Shown here one piece after another: positions 20,592-27,781 of a DNA stretch of 64,000 nucleotides. A program made the position numbers and the translations under genes. This DNA is from Gimesia alba (lineage in GTDB: Bacteria; Planctomycetota; Planctomycetia; Planctomycetales; Planctomycetaceae). The DNA lies in contig NZ_CP036269.1 in the NCBI RefSeq assembly GCF_007744675.1, positions 2,247,501 to 2,311,500 of the forward strand. Reading direction: 5' to 3'. Each line of letters starts with the position of its first letter. The stretch's first letter is position 1. The notes under the pieces are model-generated. The model searched no databases and had not been told where the DNA came from. It saw only the letters and a list, made by a program, of their open reading frames with translations.

Positions 20592-21920
20592 ATGTTATCG
20601 GTTTTAGGAACTCGATCTTCCGGTAATGACGGATTCAGCCGTCGTAATTTTTTACAGTTGGGAGCACCTCTCCTGGGACTGGGGCTTGCCGATTTGTTGA
20701 GAGTACAAGCCTCGGCGAAAGAATCGGTCCGTCCCAAGTCAAAAAAATCATTGATTGTGTTCTGGACGCATGGCGGGATGAGTCAACAGGACACCTACGA
20801 TATGAAGCCGGACGCACCAGCGGAATATCGCGGCATGTATCGCCCCATTTCGACATCCGTTTCTGACATTCACGTGACGGAACGCTTTCCCTTACAGGCG
20901 AAAGTCATGCATCATATTTCCCAGGTCAGATCGGTTCATCATGAAAATGGGATTCACGCTCCTTCAGCGCACTGGATGCAAACGGGATACTTTGGTCCCA
21001 CGCTGGCACGCAATGCACCACAAAAACCATCCTTTGGCTCTGTGATCTCGCGAACGTTAGGAGCACAGTCGGAGCATATGCCCCCTTATGTGACGATTCC
21101 CAAGTCCGAAGCCTTTGGTTATCAGGGAGCAGTCTATCTGGGGAAATCCTATAATCCGTTTGAAGTGGGAGCGGATCCGAATTCCAAAAACTTTAAGATC
21201 CCGAACCTGGCTCTTCCCGATGGGTTAACCTTAAAAAGCGTCGAGTCACGACGTGAACTGCTGAAAAAATTTGATACGTTGAATCGCGAGGTTGATAAAT
21301 CCGGAGTGATTGAAGGCCTGGACTCTTTTAAAACGCAAGCATTAGAAATGGTCACCGGGGAACGCGTGCGTAAAGCGTTCGATTTAAGTCGTGAAGACGA
21401 TAAACTGCGTGATCAATATGGTCGACACCAATATGGTCAAAGTGCGTTATTGGCGAGACGACTTGTCGAAGCAGGCAGTCGTTGTGTGACCATCAATACC
21501 GGATACTGGGACCACCATAATGAGATTGAAAAAGGTCTCGAGGAACAGTTATCTCCTTTAGACCGGGCAATTGCTACACTGATTCAGGATCTCGAACAAC
21601 GTGGCATGCTGAATGATGTTCTGATTTTTTGTGCGGGGGAATTTGGTCGCACACCTATGATCAATGGTCACGCGGGAAGAGATCACTGGTCAAACTGTTT
21701 TACGGTAATGTTTGCCGGAGGTGGTATCGCAGGCGGGCGTGTTGTCGGCGCCAGCGAAAAATGGGGTGGTGGCGTTGTGGAACGCAAAACTAGCCCCATG
21801 GATTTGCTGGCAACCATCTATCAACGGTTGGGGGTTCCTCTGGAAACGCATTTCAATGATGCCTCCGGTCGCCCCACAAGTATCATCGATACGGGACACC
21901 CCATTCGCGAACTGTTTTGA
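20592..21920 (+). CDS. DUF1501 family protein
   Basis: 442 residues. SRRNFLQLGAPLLGLGLADLL is a twin-arginine-like leader. Landmarks: [59 protein letters not shown] and AGRDHWSNCF. This AGRDHW variant marks a different DUF1501 subgroup from the GRDHH proteins at 4478, 5997 and 14051. The ATG at 20592 follows TTGGAG by six bases; the TTG at 20577 is less likely. It lies 49 bases after the DUF1549/DUF1553 gene and is probably co-transcribed with it. Confidence 0.92.
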   Translation: MLSVLGTRSSGNDGFSRRNFLQLGAPLLGLGLADLLRVQASAKESVRPKSKKSLIVFWTHGGMSQQDTYDMKPDAPAEYRGMYRPISTSVSDIHVTERFPLQAKVMHHISQVRSVHHENGIHAPSAHWMQTGYFGPTLARNAPQKPSFGSVISRTLGAQSEHMPPYVTIPKSEAFGYQGAVYLGKSYNPFEVGADPNSKNFKIPNLALPDGLTLKSVESRRELLKKFDTLNREVDKSGVIEGLDSFKTQALEMVTGERVRKAFDLSREDDKLRDQYGRHQYGQSALLARRLVEAGSRCVTINTGYWDHHNEIEKGLEEQLSPLDRAIATLIQDLEQRGMLNDVLIFCAGEFGRTPMINGHAGRDHWSNCFTVMFAGGGIAGGRVVGASEKWGGGVVERKTSPMDLLATIYQRLGVPLETHFNDASGRPTSIIDTGHPIRELF

Positions 21921-22041
21921 TATCGGGGTTCAGAAAACCCGGACTTTATTGGTCGTTAGTCGTGAATTCAAATTGACTTAGGATCGAAGATCTGGCTGCC
22001 TTTCAGACAATCGCTTCCGATGGAAACGAGCAGGGCGGTAC

Positions 22042-22070
22042 TTGACCTGATACGTCAATTTGATGATAAT
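22042..22070 (+). promoter_or_regulatory. Candidate sigma-70-type promoter before the second DUF1501 gene of the cluster
   Basis: TTGACC at 22042-22047, a 17-base spacer, GATAAT at 22065-22070. It lies 75 bases before the ATG at 22145 in a 224-base gap, suggesting that this DUF1501 gene can be expressed independently of the upstream cluster. Confidence 0.45.
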
Positions 22071-22144
22071 CAACAAATCAAATTGTACTTATGTAATGGC
22101 AAGCTAAGATCGCTCATTGCTTTCCTGCCTGAAGAAATCGTTCG

Positions 22145-23506
22145 ATGAAAAAACAAGCATCCCTGAAACTGACAAATTGCGAAGGAGTTTCGCGTCGTAA
22201 TTTTGTGCAGGCTGGCTTACTGGGAGCCGGAGGCTTGGGGCTGGCCGATCTGCTCAAGCTCAAAGCCGAGGGGGCGATTCATCCGAAGCAGCAGGATACC
22301 AGCGTCATTCTGTTCTGGTTAAGTGGTGGACCCGGTCATATGGAGACCTGGGATCCCAAACCGGAAGCGCCCTCTGATTATCGGGGGCCATTCCAATCCA
22401 TCGCGACCAGTCTCGATGGCGTTCAATTCAGTGAATTGATGCCGGAGCAGGCAAAGCTGGCCGAGCACCTCGCCGTCTTGCGAACGGTCAATCACGGTTC
22501 TGGTGATCATACCAAAGGGAATCACTGGATGCTCACCGGCTTTGAAGGCCCTGCATTCAATGCCCCCGATAACCGTGTGCAAAGGCGTCCCTCGATGGGT
22601 TCCGCGGCTTCCTTTTTGCGCGGTGCAAATCAGGCGGGAATGCTACCTTATGTCGGGGTGCCGCATTTACGAGGGGGAACCGACAATCTGTTTCATTATT
22701 CCTCCTATATCGGAGGTGGCAGCAATCCGTTTATTGTCAATTCCGATCCGAATACCAGCAGCTTCAGTGTCAAAAATCTCACGTTAGCAAAAAACTTGAC
22801 ATTAGACAGATTGAAGAATCGTCGGGAACTCTTGGGCTCACTCGATGTGTTGCCACGCGATCATGAAAAAGCATTCCGCGATCTGGATGAGCATCAGCAG
22901 AAAGCATTTGAGTTGCTCGCTTCAAAAGGTGTTCGATCTGCGTTCGACATCACAGCAGAATCGGATTCCCTGCGTGACAGTTACGGCCGACATACTTTCG
23001 GTCAAAGCGCTTTATTGGCTCGAAGACTGATTGAACATGGCGCGACATTTGTTACCGTTAACTGTGTGCCGTGGGACCATCATGGTTCTGCAGGTCGGTA
23101 TAAAACCGAAGAGGGAGCACGCAAACTGATTCCCCCGCTTGATGCAGCGATCGCAGGTCTCGTCCGCGATTTAATGGACCGCGGCTTGTACGAGAAAACG
23201 CTGGTTGTGGCGATGGGCGAATTCGGTCGTACCCCACGCATAAATCGCTATGCCGGCCGTGATCACTGGGGCCGAGCATTTAGTGTGCTGATGGGTTGCG
23301 GAGGCATGAAGATGGGGCAGATCATTGGTCGGTCCAGTAGCCGTGGTGAAGATGTCGTGGAACGTCCTGTCGGTCCACAAGACGTCGCAGCAACCATTTA
23401 TCGACATTTGGGAATCGATCCCCAACGTGTGATCTTGCGTGATCGTCTGGACCGCCCGATGCCTTTGCTCGATACCGGCGAAGCCGTTTCCGAATTGTTC
23501 GGCTGA
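22145..23506 (+). CDS. DUF1501 family protein
   Basis: 453 residues, same subgroup as the protein at 20592. Leader SRRNFVQAGLLGAGGLGLADLL; then FWLSGGPGHMETWDPKP, NHGSGDHTKGNHWMLTG, WDHHGSAGRY, MGEFGRTPRINRYAGRDHW. The ATG at 22145 has no strong ribosome binding site, although AAGAAA lies close upstream. The gene stands after a 224-base gap with its own candidate promoter. Convergent with the minus-strand operon ending at 23545. Confidence 0.92.
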   Translation: MKKQASLKLTNCEGVSRRNFVQAGLLGAGGLGLADLLKLKAEGAIHPKQQDTSVILFWLSGGPGHMETWDPKPEAPSDYRGPFQSIATSLDGVQFSELMPEQAKLAEHLAVLRTVNHGSGDHTKGNHWMLTGFEGPAFNAPDNRVQRRPSMGSAASFLRGANQAGMLPYVGVPHLRGGTDNLFHYSSYIGGGSNPFIVNSDPNTSSFSVKNLTLAKNLTLDRLKNRRELLGSLDVLPRDHEKAFRDLDEHQQKAFELLASKGVRSAFDITAESDSLRDSYGRHTFGQSALLARRLIEHGATFVTVNCVPWDHHGSAGRYKTEEGARKLIPPLDAAIAGLVRDLMDRGLYEKTLVVAMGEFGRTPRINRYAGRDHWGRAFSVLMGCGGMKMGQIIGRSSSRGEDVVERPVGPQDVAATIYRHLGIDPQRVILRDRLDRPMPLLDTGEAVSELFG

Positions 23507-23544
23507 GATCAGTTCGAAGTTGATTTTCGTGTTTTTAGAAGGCA

Positions 23545-24222
23545 CTATTTTCGGCAACGTTTGATTTGGACTGATTCAATTTGTTCGAGCCGTCCCAGAC
23601 GCATAATGACCGTGTCTGCATTGATGTGTTCACGCAGAATGACGTGAAATTCTAAAGCAAAGGCACTTCCCTTACGAATCGTTTCTGCGCCTGTATTTTC
23701 ATACGATTCACAAAGTTCTGACAGGATTTCATCCCAGATATTTTCCGCCCCCAACGCAATCTGCATGCGGAGTAACATGACTCCCGCAGGATGCATGATT
23801 TCCGCGGTCTGGAAGGTGGACCAGGATGGCTGGAAATGAGTGGCGGCTCCGATGACAATGAATCCCAGAGTTGCTACCCAGTATTGACCGGCTCCGATGG
23901 CCATTCCGATTACCACGGCAAACAGGACAAACGCGACATCCTGTGTTGTCTGCATCGCTGTCCGGAATCGTACAATGGAGAGCGCTCCCACCAGACTGAA
24001 GGCCCGCGCCACATTCTCGCCGATGATTTGTGTCGCCATCGCGATCAGGACACACATCAGAACCAGTGTTACCGAAAGCGTTTCATCAGTCACATTTTTC
24101 TGATGGAGTCGTGCCAGATAAGCGACTCCACAGCCGGCAGCCCAAGAGAGGAGCAGGTGTACTAGAATCACACCGACTGCCGGTTCGGAGGAAACGCTGA
24201 TATTGGTAAACCAGTCTGTCAT
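23545..24222 (-). CDS. DUF4956 family membrane protein
   Basis: 225 residues with about four membrane segments in the first 150 residues (VGVILVHLLLSWAAGCGVA, LSVTLVLMCVLIAMA, VAFVLFAVVIGMAIGAG, YWVATLGFIVIGAA). The conserved DUF4956 core is visible as GALSIVRFRTA followed by a Gly-rich membrane helix. A soluble alpha/beta tail of about 75 residues follows, resembling the small cytoplasmic domain seen in MgtC-like and related proteins. It is the last gene of an operon with a VTC-type polyphosphate polymerase (21 bases upstream) and a CotH-like protein. This three-gene association recurs in bacteria; the function of the DUF4956 member is not established, and a channel or anchoring role for the polymerase is inference. 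Confidence 0.87.
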   Translation of the reverse strand: MTDWFTNISVSSEPAVGVILVHLLLSWAAGCGVAYLARLHQKNVTDETLSVTLVLMCVLIAMATQIIGENVARAFSLVGALSIVRFRTAMQTTQDVAFVLFAVVIGMAIGAGQYWVATLGFIVIGAATHFQPSWSTFQTAEIMHPAGVMLLRMQIALGAENIWDEILSELCESYENTGAETIRKGSAFALEFHVILREHINADTVIMRLGRLEQIESVQIKRCRK

Positions 24223-24243
24223 TGTACAACGTCGATTCTGGAA

Positions 24244-24996
24244 TCAGAGTGAGGCAGGCTGACTGGCAATGCATTCGCTGGCTGCCATCACCGTACGATA
24301 TTTTGAGAAGCCGGTTGAGAGTATAGGAAATTCAAGCAGCAGTTTTTTGAAAAGGGGAGGCAGAACATTGTGAAATTTGAGTTCCAGTATTTCTATCTCC
24401 GGCGACAGGCTGGTCCACCTGGGGGCACGATTGGGAACCTCCCAGAGACTGCTTCTGCAACCAGTGAGCTGGCTGTCAATTGTTAAACGAATCGTTCGAT
24501 TCTGATGACGGGCCGTTTGGGCAAATCGCTGGTAGTGAACCAGGGCAGTGGGTTGTAAGTTTTTTTGAAGCACCCGTTGTTGAAACCAGGCACCGGTCCA
24601 GAGTGACTCTGCTGAGTGAGGCTGATGAATGAATTCCAGTTCTTCAGCAGAGATTGTCGAGCGTTTTTTCAGGACGATATTGTTTTTTTTACGTTTGGTT
24701 TCCACCCAGATATTGCTCTCATTGCCATAGCACCGTAGTCGATGCTTGGTTAAGCCTGCCACCCCGGTCTTGCGATAAATATCTAGAGATGAAGTATCCA
24801 GATACAGGGTATGAATTTCATAGCTGTCGCTTGGAAACGTCTGACAATGCGGGTCGGGATCCATCCGCTCTTTTGCCCAGTTGCGAACAGAGTTGCTTAA
24901 TGCTTTGGGAAGAATGAATTTGAGTTCTACGCGACGATCCCTGGCCTGATAAACACGAACGGTGTCAGATTCCGGCACGACATGATTCAAGTCCAA
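24244..24996 (-). CDS. VTC-domain (CYTH-like) polyphosphate polymerase
   Basis: About 250 residues. The VTC domain belongs to the triphosphate tunnel fold and in characterised members makes polyphosphate from nucleoside triphosphate. Visible family signatures are the N-terminal VELKFIL strand, the TLYLDT segment, KHRLRCYG, the basic VETKRKKNNIVLKKR strand, LTIDSQL, the acidic ILELKFH strand and the closing GFSKYRTVM. The longest frame starts at 25065, but that start has no binding site. A TTG at 24996 lies eight bases after GAGAGGAG and directly precedes the conserved part, so it is preferred. It sits between the CotH-like gene (81-base gap) and the DUF4956 gene. Polyphosphate synthesis is inferred from the family. 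Confidence 0.85.
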   Translation of the reverse strand: MDLNHVVPESDTVRVYQARDRRVELKFILPKALSNSVRNWAKERMDPDPHCQTFPSDSYEIHTLYLDTSSLDIYRKTGVAGLTKHRLRCYGNESNIWVETKRKKNNIVLKKRSTISAEELEFIHQPHSAESLWTGAWFQQRVLQKNLQPTALVHYQRFAQTARHQNRTIRLTIDSQLTGCRSSLWEVPNRAPRWTSLSPEIEILELKFHNVLPPLFKKLLLEFPILSTGFSKYRTVMAASECIASQPASL

Positions 24997-25077
24997 AACA
25001 GGGGCTCCTCTCAAGAATCGACAAAAGTATTGTAATGTAACAGGGGAAAACGAGATCAACACCAAGCTTGAAATTCG

Positions 25078-26907
25078 TTATTCTTTGGGAGTGACTTTCA
25101 ATAAATATTCGCGGCGTTCTCTGGCGAACTGGTGAAGATTAACGGCTCCATGACCTCCCGGCCCATGACCGCCGGTAGTAGACCTGGGGATTCGATTGGC
25201 TGTCAATTTGAGGAAATTCTCGTAGGAACCCAGTTTGCGTGTGTCCTGCTTGACTTCCTTGAGTAGGAGTTGACGGTACTGGTCAACGACTGGTCCCAGT
25301 TCGTTCCAGTCAAGATCTTCAGCGATCATACGAATCTTTTGCAGATAGCTGGCCCGCAGGTTGGGGACTGCCAGAATCTTGCTGCGGAGCGGCTTTTGTG
25401 AATCATCCAGACCGATCAGGGGATCCAGCTGGCCGCCTTCATTTTGTTTGCCGTTAGCATGTCTGGGATCAAATCCGGGTTGCGCGGGGAATCCCCGGGG
25501 AGGGCCACCTGATGGACCCGGAGGGCCAAAGCCATCTGGTGGTCCTGCTCCCCGAGAACCCGTGCCTGCACGCCTCTCGCGAAATCTGCCTGGTGGACCA
25601 CCAGGCGGACCAAAGCCTGGACCTCCTCTGACGAATCGAAACGCCTCATTCATGTCGTGGGGAAAGAAATGAAAACGGTCCTGTTTATCAAGAAAAATAC
25701 TGTAGTCGCTGGCACGGATCCAGTAGCCATCAGAGTTGCAGAGCGCGTTATCGAGGGCTAGGAACCAGAGAAGTTCGTTCATGTCCACTTTGTCAGTCAG
25801 TGCTGATTCCAGCTCACTGGCAGGAGTCTGATTCAGAATGCGACAGAATTCGATTAACTTCTTGAGCGACTTTTCATCGCCATTCTTCATTTCATAGGGA
25901 TACCCATATAATTCAGGTGACTCACCTCTGTAATCGAGTCCGCCTCCCCCTCTGGGAGAGCCACTGACTTTCCAGCGGGTTCCTTTTGCTGACGGGTAGT
26001 TTTCCTTCAAAAAATCTTTATTGAACTGTTGGACGTTCGTAAAAATTCCCCAGTTTTCGCCATTGATGACCACGCGAACCAGATTCGCTTTTGGGGCAGG
26101 CATATGTTTGCGGGCGATATGGGAATAGAGCACGGTACTCAGCAGAGAGTCGTCGCCGTTACAGTTCAGCAGGTTCAGGGTTTTCGCTCCCAGCAGTCTC
26201 TGTTCTTCGTTGGTAAAATCCAGAGACACGTTCAACGATCGTTTATAGCCCGCAGGTACCATCATATAGCTGGACATGCCACGAAAGTGAATTCCGCAAC
26301 CAGGGTACTCTTTCCTGTCAACAATCAGTGTGGCGGGAACTTCGACATCAGTTCCATGGAAGTCTTCCAGTTCTGCTTCCCAGTCCTTGTTTTCGAAATT
26401 GATGAAGATCGTCCGCAACACAAACGGAGTATACAGGTCTGCGTTGATTACAGGGACGTCATCCGGCGAAATTTTCTTTCCCGGTCGAGGAGTGGAGCGG
26501 CTGTGATTCATCGGACCGGCTGGGCCACGCCTGTGCCTGCGGTTGTTTGTATCTGTTCTTCGAGAGTCAGGTCGGGGAGGTCCAAAACCGCCGGGGCCCC
26601 CTCGACGAACCGGATTATCTTTTAGAAACTGGCGTGCTTTCGTGCGTTCGTTTTTGTCTAATTGGCCGTTCTGATTCAGATCAAACTGATCAACCAGTTT
26701 GCGCTCTTCAGCACCAGGTCCACCAGGACCGGGGCGTCTTTCCGAACCGGAACCAGAGGAGAAGGGGGGCGCTCCCTGAAATGGTCCCGGAGGAAAGGTT
26801 GAGGGAGCGGACTGTGTTTGCGGACCAGGTGGCTGTGCGTGAACAAACGCAGTAAATGCCGTGACAGCAAATAGATAGCATAGAATTGTCTGGAAGGATC
26901 GCTGCAT
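25078..26907 (-). CDS. CotH-like kinase family exported protein with EF-hand
   Basis: About 609 residues. A signal peptide (FQTILCYLFAVTAFTAFVHA) is followed by a Pro/Gly-rich linker, an EF-hand-like loop (DLNQNGQLDKNE), a second Gly/Pro/Arg-rich segment, and a CotH-type kinase domain from about 150. Motifs: FRGMSSYM, KRSLNVSLDF, ENWGIFTNVQQFN, then the catalytic-region match NALCNSDGYWIRASDYS with PHDMNEAF. A third long Gly/Pro/Arg-rich stretch (about 420-490) interrupts the domain. The ATG at 26907 follows GAGG by six bases and is preferred to the upstream GTG at 26919. Known CotH proteins are secreted protein kinases; the target here is unknown. It is the first gene of the CotH-VTC-DUF4956 operon. 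Confidence 0.87.
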   Translation of the reverse strand: MQRSFQTILCYLFAVTAFTAFVHAQPPGPQTQSAPSTFPPGPFQGAPPFSSGSGSERRPGPGGPGAEERKLVDQFDLNQNGQLDKNERTKARQFLKDNPVRRGGPGGFGPPRPDSRRTDTNNRRHRRGPAGPMNHSRSTPRPGKKISPDDVPVINADLYTPFVLRTIFINFENKDWEAELEDFHGTDVEVPATLIVDRKEYPGCGIHFRGMSSYMMVPAGYKRSLNVSLDFTNEEQRLLGAKTLNLLNCNGDDSLLSTVLYSHIARKHMPAPKANLVRVVINGENWGIFTNVQQFNKDFLKENYPSAKGTRWKVSGSPRGGGGLDYRGESPELYGYPYEMKNGDEKSLKKLIEFCRILNQTPASELESALTDKVDMNELLWFLALDNALCNSDGYWIRASDYSIFLDKQDRFHFFPHDMNEAFRFVRGGPGFGPPGGPPGRFRERRAGTGSRGAGPPDGFGPPGPSGGPPRGFPAQPGFDPRHANGKQNEGGQLDPLIGLDDSQKPLRSKILAVPNLRASYLQKIRMIAEDLDWNELGPVVDQYRQLLLKEVKQDTRKLGSYENFLKLTANRIPRSTTGGHGPGGHGAVNLHQFARERREYLLKVTPKE

Positions 26908-26919
26908 GAAAAGCCTCAC

Positions 26920-27118
26920 TGATGTTCTCTAAAATCCTGCCCGAAAAAAACTGACATATGAATTTAGTAACGAAAACTGATCAGGCACCGCCGCGAAAAT
27001 TGTATAATTTTTGAAATTAATCATTTTTTTGCGGCGGAGTGACAACGATTTACGTGACTTAATTACATAGCAGGTCAAACTCAAGGAGACTCACTTTGTT
27101 GCGAACTATTACGGATTC
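26920..27118. promoter_or_regulatory. Divergent intergenic region with GC-clamped AT-rich segment
   Basis: Between the leftward CotH operon and the rightward sigma-factor gene. CCGCCGC at 26988-26994 and GCGGCGG at 27031-27037 form a perfect 7-bp inverted repeat around 36 bases that are nearly all A/T and include TATAAT at 27003-27008. AAGGAG at 27083-27088 is not in register with a start codon of the sigma-factor frame. Confidence 0.4.
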
Positions 27119-27781
27119 ATGTGTATTTTAATGTTAGCCGATCCTGAAGATGAAAAAGCGAAGCTGACCACCGAGGACTTAATTGCCAGAGCCCGCGCAG
27201 GTGATGAGACCGCACTGGGCCAGATTCTGTCTGCCCAACGGTCTTACTTGAGAGTGCTGGCACGTGTGGAAGTCGGCCGGCATCTTCAGGGGAAACTGGA
27301 TGTTTCAGATATTATTCAGGAAGCGTTTCTGGAAGCACATAAAAGTTTTCCGAATTTCAAAGGCAAGCACGAACCGCAATTGATTCAGTGGATTCGTTCG
27401 ATTCTGGCCCATACGATTGCCAATACGGTTCGTCGCTACTTTGGGACTCAAGCACGCGATCCCCGACTGGAACAACAGTTGGCAGCTGAAATCGATCAAT
27501 CTGCGATTTCTTTGGGGGGCCTGCTTGTTGATCCCGGGGCTTCTCCCAGTCAACAGGTACTGCGTGTTGAACAGACAAGGCTGGTGACCGATGCGTTATC
27601 ATGTCTGCCGGAAGATTATCAATCCGTGTTGATTTTACGGCATCTGGAAGGGCTTACGTTCCCTAAGATTGCAGAGCGAATGGGGAAAACGGTGGATTCC
27701 GTTGAAAAACTGTGGTTGCGTGGATTAACGCGTCTCAAAAAAGAGTTTGCCAGGACGGCTTCTGCTTCGGAGGTGAAATAG
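27119..27781 (+). CDS. ECF-type RNA polymerase sigma factor
   Basis: 220 residues. Sigma region 2 is visible around 50-110 (KLDVSDIIQEAFLEA, LIQWIRSILAHTIANTVRRYF) and region 4 around 155-210 (LPEDYQSVLILRHLEGLTFPKIAERM, then SVEKLWLRGLTRLK). The long linker with a Gln-rich stretch is typical of planctomycete ECF groups associated with protein kinases. The start is uncertain: the ATG at 27119 has no good binding site and the ATG at 27131 is an alternative. Its stop codon overlaps the GTG start of the Ser/Thr kinase gene by one base (TAGTG), indicating translational coupling and a shared signalling role. No anti-sigma factor gene is next to it. Confidence 0.92.
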   Translation: MCILMLADPEDEKAKLTTEDLIARARAGDETALGQILSAQRSYLRVLARVEVGRHLQGKLDVSDIIQEAFLEAHKSFPNFKGKHEPQLIQWIRSILAHTIANTVRRYFGTQARDPRLEQQLAAEIDQSAISLGGLLVDPGASPSQQVLRVEQTRLVTDALSCLPEDYQSVLILRHLEGLTFPKIAERMGKTVDSVEKLWLRGLTRLKKEFARTASASEVK

